From positions 124,001-188,000 of the forward strand of contig NZ_JACYFK010000001.1 of NCBI RefSeq assembly GCF_014855515.1: a DNA stretch of 64,000 nt. Reading direction: 5' to 3'. Source of the DNA: Euzebyella marina (GTDB lineage Bacteria; Bacteroidota; Bacteroidia; Flavobacteriales; Flavobacteriaceae). Made by a program: the position numbers and the translations under genes. Positions 9,240-19,300 of this stretch are shown in pieces. The notes beneath the pieces were generated by a model. It was given only the letters and a program-made list of their open reading frames with translations. It had not been told where the DNA came from and did no database searches. How positions within the stretch are numbered: position 1 is the first letter of the stretch; the number at the start of each line of letters is the position of its first letter.

Positions 9240-12200
9240 CTATTTTAACCTAAGTACCTTCTGCAAGATTTCTGCAGATTTTTTATCATGCGGGGGAGAA
9301 AAAATCAAAGTATGATCACCAGGAATGCTATGAACTTTTACTCCCTTTTTGGCCAATTCGTTCCACCCCATGTACTTTTTGTCATGTACATAAAAGGTGT
9401 CTTTTTCAACCCTAAATAAATCTACTTCAATATCTATCGGCACGATATGATATTTACTCATGGCCTCGTTGTTTTTCTGATCTAACTTTAAAGGTTGTTG
9501 GTATCTTATTTGGTGCTGTTCTTCCTTACTGCTTCCGTCATTGCGAAGAAGCTGTTTAATATCTTCCGCCCTTCCGTTAATTCTTTCCAAAAGTGCCTCT
9601 TTATCGGTCACAACTTTATGCAATACATAAAAGAATTTTCCAAAGGTATATTTGGCAATGGCCCATTTTCTTTTGAGAGCAGTTTTATGGTAATACGGTG
9701 GAAATACATAGGTATCAAAAAGCCCCAACATAGCTACGGTCTTCTTCTGCGCCAAAAGTTGTTTCGCCATTTCGTAAGCTATGATACCCCCAAAAGAGTA
9801 TCCTGCCAAAAGATAAGGCCCTGAAGCATTGGCCTCCATGATTTCGGACAAATAATGACTGGCCATTTCCTCAACGCTTCCCAATGGTTCATCAATACCA
9901 TTAAGGCCTTTGGCCTGTAAGCCATAAACTGGTTGGTCTACATCTAAATACTTACCTAGTGCGTTGAATATCAAAACATTGAGCCCCCCACCATGCACTA
10001 TATATAACGGCGGCCTTGATCCGCTCGCCTTAATAGGAACCAAAGACTTCCAGGAGGCATTTTCAGCACTCGAACGGGACTCAAATAAGGTTGCAAATTT
10101 TGATATTGTTGAGTATTCTAACAATGATGATAGCGGCAATCGTTTTCCTGAACGTTGTTCTAAAAGCGCCATTACTTTTACAGCGGTCAAAGAATGACCG
10201 CCCAATTCAAAGAAATTAGCATGAATATCTATGGCCTCTAATTGCAAACATTCTTGCCATACCTCCGCAACCATAATCTCCTCTTCAGTGCGAGGGGCAG
10301 TGAAAGAATTCGAAACGTGAGAAGGTTGGTCAAGCACCAATTGCTGTAACGCCTTTTTATCAATTTTTCCATTAAGGGTTTTGGGCATTTCGCTCAACAC
10401 CATAAACTCATGCGGAACAAAATGGGCGGGCAGTTGTTTAGCTAACCCTTGACGCCATTTTTCTTTAACTACCTCTTCAGCATGGCCTTCTTTAATCAGT
10501 AAGTATGCTACCAATCGATTATCAACACCTAATACTACAGCGGTTTTTACCTCAGAAAACTTCGATAGTTCATATTCTATTTCTCCAGGCTCGATACGAT
10601 ACCCACGTACCTTAATCTGATCGTCAACGCGGCCTAGGCATTCTATCTCTCCATTTGGCAACAATCGCCCTAAGTCTCCCGTTTTGTATAGCGTAGCGTC
10701 TTGCAGCGCTGAGTAACCATTAGATATGAACTTTTCTTCAGTCAGTTCAGGCCGACCCCAATAGCCCACAGAAACACCATCACCTCCTATGGCAATTTCA
10801 CCGATATGGCCGGGCAATGCCAGACCTCCGTTTTGACCCAGTATATAAACTTGGGTATTTTGAACAGGTCTACCGATTGTAATGACATTATCTTCGTCTT
10901 CTACTTGCTTAATAAGACTGTAAATAGTCGTTTCGGTAGGGCCATACATATTCCATACCTCGGAACACCTTTCCAACAGGTTGTTCGCCAAATTCTTTGA
11001 CAGGGGCTCCCCCCCGCAAAAGGCCTTCAAGGGCAATGGTTTTTCCCAACCTGAATCCAGCAACATTTGCCACCTAGCAGGAGTTGCCTGTAAGATGGTT
11101 ATGGATTCTTCTTCTATCAACTCGATCAAAAGTCTGCCATCCTTTGCGGTATCTTGGTCCGTTAAAACGAGAAGACCTCCCACCATTAATGGGAGAAAGA
11201 GTTCGAGCTGAGCTATATCAAATGATATATTGGTAACCGACAATAACCGGTCATTAGAATTCATTCCGGGCTTTTCAGCTATACTGCATAAAAGATTGGC
11301 TAAATTTTGATGGCTGATAGAAACCCCCTTTGGCCTACCCGTAGAACCGGAGGTATAGAGCAGGTATATCATCGAGGACATTTCAACATCTTGCTCTAAA
11401 GGAAGAATCGATTGTTGTTTTCTTTCCTCCTGAATTACTTGTAGTTGTAAGACTTTGACATCTAAATCTTCCGGAAAAGTTTTGTAATCATCCATTATCA
11501 AAAACCTAGCGCCTGAATCAGATAACATGTATTGCTTTCTGGCCATGGGATAACTAGCATCTAAAGGAAGGTAGGCAGCACCACATTGAGAAATTGCCAA
11601 CAACACCGTTACCAGTTCTATTGATTGGCTTAGAGCGACCCCCACCACATCACAAGGCCTTATACCCACTTTCTGTAAATAATGTGCTGTTTGGTTTACC
11701 TCTTTTTGGAGACTTTCATAATTTATCGACTGTTCTTTAAAACGAATGGCCTCGTTATTCAAATGTTCTTCAATAGTATGGAATACCAATTTATGAAGAG
11801 GTAACTTTTGAAAGGGAACTCTGGTCTCATTGAGTCTTTCATACACTTCCCTTGTTTTCAACCCGATAATTTCACCTAGCTCAGTTTTCGGATTTTCGGC
11901 CAATTGTCTTGCCAAAGTTTCAAAGGCGGCCATCATACGCTCAATACTAGATGACTTGAACAGATTTACATTATAAGACCATTCAAAGACGATACCTTTA
12001 TCTGAACCCGTCAAATTCAAAAAGAGCTCAAAAGTCTCAAACGCTCTAGGGTTACTCACAATTTCAAATTGGAGACCGGAAAATGCAACACCCTCTGCCA
12101 TTCCCAAATCGATATTGAACATTATTGGTATGAGGGGTACTCTTGCAGGATCTCTAGCTATATTGAGCTTTTGAAGAAGTTGGCCAAAACTCAATTGCTG

Positions 12201-13238
12201 ATGATCGTAAGCATCAAAAAGTTGAGTTTTACGTTCTTTGAGATATTCTTCAAAACTAACATTGGGTCTTGGATTACTTCGAATTGGCAGCGCATTGACA
12301 CAATGACCTACCAGCCGATTCTTTCCTACAGCAGGCTGCCCCGCCGTAGGCAAACCTACCGCTATATTTTCATGACCCGTTTCTTTAAAGAGGAAAATCT
12401 CAAAGGTTGCCAAAAGTGTGCTCACCAAACTGGACCCTACCTTTAAACCCGTATTCTTTATGGCGTTTAAAACCTCTTGGTCAAAATGGAAATCCGCTCT
12501 CTTACTTTCGTAGGTTCTTAGCTTCTGAGCGTCAAAATCAATGGGTAACGAAAAATCAGGAATAGACTGTTTATATTCATTCAGCCAAAAGCTAAAATCT
12601 TGGTCATATTCCCCTTTCAGCATTCTTTTTCTCTGCTCGTGGGCATAATCGACAAAACTTTCCGCTAAAGGTAGTTGTGCTCCTCTTTCTTCGACCAAAG
12701 CCGAATAGAATGAGCCCAATTCTTGAATTAAGATACCAAATGACCAGCCATCGCAAATAATATGGTGGGCCATGAGGTTGAAGAAATATTGATTTTGAGA
12801 CAGTCTTACTAAACTAGCCTTTACCAAAGGCCCTTTATTCAAATCAAAAAGATAATGGGCTTCGGCTTTTAATATTTTTTTAAAAGCCTCGTCTTTTTCA
12901 AGTGAATCGAGTGAGGTAAGGTCATGATTAACTACCTCTGTTTCAATATTCTTTAAAACACTCATGTACCGACCGTCGGTACTGAAAACCGATCGTAAAG
13001 ATTCATGTCGCGCAAGAATAGTTTGAAATGCACTCTCCAATGCAGAGACTTCAACATCTCCTGTTAATTTGATTGAAATAGATTCGTTGTAGGCCCTATT
13101 CGCATCGTCTGAACCTATTTGACAAGAAGCCCAAATTTCTTCTTGAGCTGGAGTCGTATAGGCAATACGTTCAATTTCAGGTCCCTCAAAAGGGTTGTGG
13201 CTTTTTGATTCTTTAAAAAGAGTTATCTGCTCACTCAT
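9240..13238 (-). CDS. Nonribosomal peptide synthetase, C-A-PCP-TE termination module
   Basis: 1332 residues. Condensation domain about 25-450 with catalytic HHIICDG at 158-164. Adenylation domain about 480-990 with YTSGSTGRPKG at 628-638 and the invariant Lys958 in NGK. Carrier protein 985-1055 with LGGHS, phosphopantetheine Ser1016. Type I thioesterase 1075-1332 with GYSFG, nucleophile Ser1148, and a C-terminal GDHTLIF His. Substrate-pocket residues aligned by eye to GrsA read D-I-L-Q-F-G-M-I-Y-K, close to the glycine code (DILQLGLIWK). It condenses the chain made by the upstream PKS-NRPS with an activated amino acid, probably Gly, and releases it. It lies 64 bp downstream of its partner. 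No epimerase or methyltransferase domain is present. Confidence 0.95.
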   Translation of the reverse strand: MSEQITLFKESKSHNPFEGPEIERIAYTTPAQEEIWASCQIGSDDANRAYNESISIKLTGDVEVSALESAFQTILARHESLRSVFSTDGRYMSVLKNIETEVVNHDLTSLDSLEKDEAFKKILKAEAHYLFDLNKGPLVKASLVRLSQNQYFFNLMAHHIICDGWSFGILIQELGSFYSALVEERGAQLPLAESFVDYAHEQRKRMLKGEYDQDFSFWLNEYKQSIPDFSLPIDFDAQKLRTYESKRADFHFDQEVLNAIKNTGLKVGSSLVSTLLATFEIFLFKETGHENIAVGLPTAGQPAVGKNRLVGHCVNALPIRSNPRPNVSFEEYLKERKTQLFDAYDHQQLSFGQLLQKLNIARDPARVPLIPIMFNIDLGMAEGVAFSGLQFEIVSNPRAFETFELFLNLTGSDKGIVFEWSYNVNLFKSSSIERMMAAFETLARQLAENPKTELGEIIGLKTREVYERLNETRVPFQKLPLHKLVFHTIEEHLNNEAIRFKEQSINYESLQKEVNQTAHYLQKVGIRPCDVVGVALSQSIELVTVLLAISQCGAAYLPLDASYPMARKQYMLSDSGARFLIMDDYKTFPEDLDVKVLQLQVIQEERKQQSILPLEQDVEMSSMIYLLYTSGSTGRPKGVSISHQNLANLLCSIAEKPGMNSNDRLLSVTNISFDIAQLELFLPLMVGGLLVLTDQDTAKDGRLLIELIEEESITILQATPARWQMLLDSGWEKPLPLKAFCGGEPLSKNLANNLLERCSEVWNMYGPTETTIYSLIKQVEDEDNVITIGRPVQNTQVYILGQNGGLALPGHIGEIAIGGDGVSVGYWGRPELTEEKFISNGYSALQDATLYKTGDLGRLLPNGEIECLGRVDDQIKVRGYRIEPGEIEYELSKFSEVKTAVVLGVDNRLVAYLLIKEGHAEEVVKEKWRQGLAKQLPAHFVPHEFMVLSEMPKTLNGKIDKKALQQLVLDQPSHVSNSFTAPRTEEEIMVAEVWQECLQLEAIDIHANFFELGGHSLTAVKVMALLEQRSGKRLPLSSLLEYSTISKFATLFESRSSAENASWKSLVPIKASGSRPPLYIVHGGGLNVLIFNALGKYLDVDQPVYGLQAKGLNGIDEPLGSVEEMASHYLSEIMEANASGPYLLAGYSFGGIIAYEMAKQLLAQKKTVAMLGLFDTYVFPPYYHKTALKRKWAIAKYTFGKFFYVLHKVVTDKEALLERINGRAEDIKQLLRNDGSSKEEQHQIRYQQPLKLDQKNNEAMSKYHIVPIDIEVDLFRVEKDTFYVHDKKYMGWNELAKKGVKVHSIPGDHTLIFSPPHDKKSAEILQKVLRLK

Positions 13239-13302
13239 TGGTTGGTCACTTTTGATTAGGTAAAGTCAGAAGGAAAAAATGGGATACTTTAATTTACTCT
13301 TC

Positions 13303-16300
13303 TCAAATTTCAATTTTGACGTATTCTCCCTCTTTATCATCACTAGGAACATACCATGCTGGATTACCTTTTTCATCCCTACCTAATCTAGCTCCTGTAA
13401 TAGGAGGAGAATTTAAATTATCGATATCCTTCAGTTTGGTTTCTTTTGAATCTTTTAAATTGCCAGAACTACTTAAAATACCTTCTTCTATTAATTCATT
13501 GACACTATCAAGGATAGCATTAGTCAATTTCTTAATATCATTTTCAGCATATGCTTCGGTTAAAAAGCAAGGAAATCCGTCCCAAATATGAATTCCTTTT
13601 TCTCTTAACAAGACAAATAAAAGCTCGGAAAAAGGTATTTCTTCGGTAAAGGTCAACCTCCAAAGAGAGCTAAAATGATGGATGGTGATAGGGAGGCCCA
13701 ACGATGTAAACCGTTCATTTAGGTTAAAAACAAATTGATCGGTCTTTTTGTTCATCTCCTCTTGCAAAGCCGGCCCTTTTTGTTTTAAATAGGCTAAGGA
13801 GGCTTTACAAGCGGCCAAGGCCAGCGGATGACGCACAAATGTACCGGCGAAGTAGGTAACCCCGACCTCTGGAAAGGAATCATCCCCATAACTCCAGTAA
13901 CCGCCATCCAAGGCATCCATATACGAACGCTTTCCAACAATTGCACCTACCGACATACCACCTCCGATAACTTTACCGTAGGTTGCCAGATCAGCCTTTA
14001 TACCAAATAATGCCTGGGCCCCACCCAAGTGCGAACGGAATCCGGTTATTACCTCATCAAAAATCAGTACGGCACCCGATTCTTGGGTCACTTTTCGTAC
14101 TTCCTTTAAAAAAATAATAGGCCTAAATTCAGGTCTACGACTTTGTACAGGTTCTACCAATACAGCGGCTAATTCATGGGCGCGTTCTTTAATAATCTGT
14201 AAACTTTCCTCGGTACCATAATCCAAGATGAGCATATTCTCTACCGTATTCGGCATTATACCGGCCGCAGCTGGAAAAGTCTTTAACTTTTTCGTACCCC
14301 TAACAATTCCCTCGTCATTTATACCATGATAGGATCGGGAGAAAGCAACGATCAACGACCTACCGGTTACAGTTCGAGAAATGCGCATGGCACCTAAAAC
14401 CGCTTCGGAACCCGTATTGCAAAGTGCCGCCCTTTCATGCCCGGTAAGCTCACATAAAAGTTGTGAAACCTCGCCTGCTAGCGGATGCTGAGGCCCTACC
14501 TCATAACCTGCATCGATTTGGTCTTTTAATGCTTCCGCAATAAAATCGGGTTGATGCCCGAAATAACATGACCCAAAACCGTTTAAAGCATCTAAGTACT
14601 CGTTCCCATCAATATCCCACAACCTGCTTCCTTTTGATTTGTTCACAACCAAGGAATAGGTGATCTCTTTCGTCTCAGGTTTAAAACCTGAAACCACCCT
14701 AGGATCTGACATATGCCCACGATGCTTTTGAGTATATGCCTTACTCTTTGCTGTTTTTCGAACATAGCGCTGAATTAGATCGTCTAGAAAACTTTGATGT
14801 TTATTTTCCGCACCATTTATTTTTCTCTCAATTTTTGGAGAAGCCCCAAAAGGCTTGGCATGCTCCTTTTTTTCTTCCTCGGTGCGATCATCCTCTACCA
14901 GATTTGAACCATTTAAAATGGTATGCCCTATGTCATTATGACTGGACTGAACATTTTTTTCGACCGGTCTGGTATTATCTTGTACGGCATTTCCTTGCAG
15001 AAGATTAATTTGTTGCCCCAATAATTGAAGCTGCTGTGCGATTAAACTTAATGCTGTTTGCTGATTAGAATTAGAGGGTGCCGCCAAAGTGCCTGTGCCA
15101 ACTGTGTCAAGCTCTATTTGACTAGGCATCACTTGTTCTATTTTTGGCTGAAAAGCTCCTTCTGGCAAATGCTCGTCCAAATATTTAATAAGAAGCACGG
15201 GTGATGCACACTCTTCATTCAATTGACGAAAGGTCAACGGAACTTGAAATTCATTCTTACAGGCTAGAGCTACTTGGGTAAGTATTAAAGAATCGAGACC
15301 CAGCTCCAAAAAAGAGGATTCCCGTTCATCAGCTTCTATCTCTATACCGGCCGTATTGTTAACTATTTCTTTCAGTTTATCGAAAAGGATATTTTTTCTC
15401 ATTGGTTTGGTTGTTTGTAAACCTCTTGGCTCTTTTAATGATTCATTGGTCGCTGCTGTGCCGGAAGATTGGTTTGCTGTAGACTGTAGAGGCTCAATCC
15501 AGCAAGGTTTTCTATCGAAAACATAGGTCGGGAGCGGCACTTTTTTTCTCTCTTGCCCCTTGTAAAAGGTTTTCCAGTCAATTTCAAAACCAGACAACCA
15601 CACGTTGCCCAAAGCGGAAAGCAATTGTCTGTAAACCTGAGTTTGGTCATCGGTCGGCGAAAGCACAGGGAACACTTCTGAAAACTTCGCCTTTTGCTGC
15701 TTGACAAAAGAAGTTAACGCCTGACCTGGGCCCATCTCTAGCATGACTGCGCCCTGAATAGAAAGCAATACTGCGGAGGCTTCATCAAAATGTACTGTTT
15801 CACGCAAATGATCTGCCCAATAATCAGGACTTATAGCCTCTTCATCGGACAGAATTTCACCGGTAACAGTTGAAACCATTTTCAATTGGGGAGGCGTAAG
15901 ATGAATAGTTGAGATATACTTTTTAAACTGCGGTACAATCGGATCCATCATATGAGAATGAAAGGCATGGCTGGTAGGCAAAACCTTATGGGCGATTCCC
16001 TTTGAAGATAATAGACCAGCAAACGCTTCAATATCGGAAAGACTGCTCGAGACCACGCTCAACTTATTGGAATTGGAGGCACCTATATTCAAACTATCCG
16101 GCAATAATTCTTTGAGTTCGGAGGCAGATAACCTTACCGACAGCATCGAGCCTCTAGGTAACTCGCTTACTAGCTTTCCTCTTATCGCTACTAATTTAAG
16201 TGCATCTTCCAAGGTGAAAATTCCCGCCAAATGGGCAGCCACAAATTCGCCTACGCTGTGACCACAGACTACCGTCGGTTCTATACCCCAACTTTTCCAC

Positions 16301-19300
16301 AGTTGACTTAGGGCATATTCAATAACAAATAAAGCGGGTTGCGCATAACGAGTGTTATTAAGACGCTCCTGCCCTTCTTCGGTTAAAGTTTCTGGATACA
16401 GTATCTCAAGAATATTGATTCCTGCATTTTCCTGTAATATATGGGAGCATTTGTCTACCGCCTTCTTAAATTCAGGCTCGTTTTGATATAAAATTTGGCC
16501 CATACCAAGAAATTGTGCCCCTTGGCCCGGAAAAAGAAAAATCATTTCATCACCAACTTGCTTTAGATGATTTGTTTTGCGGAAAGCCAGCTTTCCATTC
16601 CCGAATGAATTTTTGAAACCTTCATTACTGTCAACAATAAAAGACCTGTACGCAAAGTCATTTTTAAAACTATTTAATGAATAAGCAATATCGGCTATCT
16701 TTTCATTTGTTTTGTCTGAAAAATATCTTTCTAAAGTCTCGCCATATTTTGTTTGGCTATATTCTGATTTGGCCGACCAAGTCAGTATTTGAAAAGGTCT
16801 TCCCTCATCGGTGGCAGTAACCTTATCCTCTATATATTCCTCTAAAATGGTATGAACATTCGTACCGCCCACACCAAATGAACTTACGCCTGCTCTTCTG
16901 ACACCATTGGAGTTCCATTCCATTAGTTGATTGTTCAAGAAGAACGGACTGCTTTCAAAATTGATAGCAGGGTTGGACTTTTCAAACCCTAATGAAGGCG
17001 GTATTTTTTGGTTTTTTAAAGCTAAAACGGTTTTTATCACTCCGGCGACTCCGGCAGCAGCAGTCAAATGCCCCATGTTACTTTTGATGGACCCGATAGC
17101 GCAGTACCCCTTTTCACTTGTTGAACGGAAGGCTGTTTGAAGTCCCTCAAACTCAATAGGGTCACCTAAGGGCGTGGCAGTACCGTGAGCCTCTATATAA
17201 CTTATTTCTTCCGGTTTAAGATTTGCGTCTTTTAACGCACTTTTTATAGCTCTGGCCTGCCCCTCAACACTGGGGGCCGTAAAACTTGCTTTGTTGCTGC
17301 CGTCATTATTGACACCCACCCCTTTAATGACTGCATGAATGAAATCTCCATCCCTTTTGGCCTCTTCCAAACTTTTTAGGAGAACCACACCTGCACCATC
17401 ACTGAACATAGTACCTGTACTCTTTGCATCAAATGGTTTGCAATGACCATCAGAGCTAAACATAGCCCCTTCTTGATACAGGTGACCGCTATTCATAGGT
17501 GCCGTGACACTTGACCCTCCGGCCAAGGCCATCTTACAATGCCCGTTTCTGATAGCATCCACCGCTTGAGAAATGGCTAGCAAAGAGGTTGAACATGCTG
17601 AATGAACACTTACCGCCGGACCTTCTAGATTGAGATGATAAGCCGTTCGTGTTGCCACATAATCTTTGTCATTGACCATTTCTACATTGGTCATACCCAG
17701 GTTGGTCAACAGCTCTTTGTTGGGCAGTATGTTATTTCTATAATAACTGTTAGACCCGACGCCGCCATATATTCCTATACTTTTTTCAGAATCACCGTTT
17801 ACACCGGCATGTTCAAGAGCTTCCCAACAGACCTCCAAAAGAAGTCTCAATTGGGGATCCATTGTTTCAGCCAATTTAGGATTAAGTCCAAAAAAGTTAT
17901 AATCAAAAAATTTAGCTGATGGCACGATACCTCTTGCGGGAACATATCTTTCATCATTTGCGACAGTCGATGGTATCGAAAAATCTAACTCCTCTTTTGA
18001 AAAGAAGGAAATGGTCTCTTTCCCATTTTGAAGTATTTCCCATAAGTCGTCAATGGATTCAGCCCCAGGGAATCTACCTGCCATACCAATAATGGCTACA
18101 TCGGTTGTTAGCTTTTTTTGGTTATCCTGTGACCATGTCACATCTTCCTTGGAAGATTGCACTACTTTATCCTGTAAATGCAGAGAAATTTGGGCAATTG
18201 TTGGAAACTGGTATAATTTGATTACCGCAACATCACTATTCAACACCTTACGCAATTGAACAATAGTTTTTTGAGCAATTAGAGAAGTGCCACCCAAGTC
18301 AAAAAAATTATCATCAATACCTATCTCTTCAAAACCCAAATTTTCACACCAAACCTTACAAATTTGCTTTTCAAGTATGGTCTTAGGCTTTCTCAATATT
18401 GGAGCATCAACAGGCCTTTGGTATTGCACAGAAGGTAACTTCTCTTGGTCAATCTTACCATTTATAGTTCGAGGAAAATCATCTACCCATATAAAAAGAG
18501 ATGGTATAAGAAAATCGGGCAGTTCATTTTGCAATTTCAGACGAACTTTCGAAGAATCTTGTATTTCATTACTCGACTGAATGTATGCTATTAATCTAAG
18601 TTCGTTTTGATACTCTTGAACTATAACATGAGCTTTACTTATCTCTCTCAACTGGGAAATGGCCACCTCTACCTCCCCTAACTCAATTCTATGCCCCCTT
18701 ATTTTTACCTGACTGTCTTTTCTTCCTATAAATTCAACATTTCCATCAGCAAGCAATCTGCCCAAGTCACCTGTAAAGTAAAGCTTGGCATTCTCAATGT
18801 TTGAGAATTCATCTTTTAAAAATTTTTGTTCATTCAATTCCGGCCTGTTCAAGTAACCAATGGCCACACCATCGCCACCTATGGCTATTTCTCCGACCAT
18901 CCCCTGTTCAACTTGCTGCTTATTTTCATCTAAAAAGTAGCCTTGAACATTTGCCAATGGCCTACCAATACTTATGGTTTCTTCATTCCCGAAAATTTCA
19001 GTCATGAAACAACATACCGTAATTTCTGTAGGCCCGTATAGATTAAAAAGTCTTCTACATTTCTTTAGAAGTTCTAGGGATAGTGACTTCGTCAAAGCCT
19101 CCCCGCCACACAATATCTTAATATCAAGAGGTTCTTCCCAACCGGCATCCAATAGAGACTGCCATATACTAGGAGTGCCGTTGATAGCGGTAACCTTATC
19201 TCTTCTCGCCTTTTCCAAAAGCAACCTGCCATCCAGACGGGTTTCCTCATCCACAAAGTCAATACATGCCCCATGTAACAAGGGCACATATAATTCCATT

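Noticed and set aside
9224-9252. TAGGTTA/TAACCTA inverted repeat at the convergent ends of the AKR-like and NRPS genes
   Set aside because: Stem is short, loop long, and it partly lies in the NRPS stop region; not a convincing terminator.
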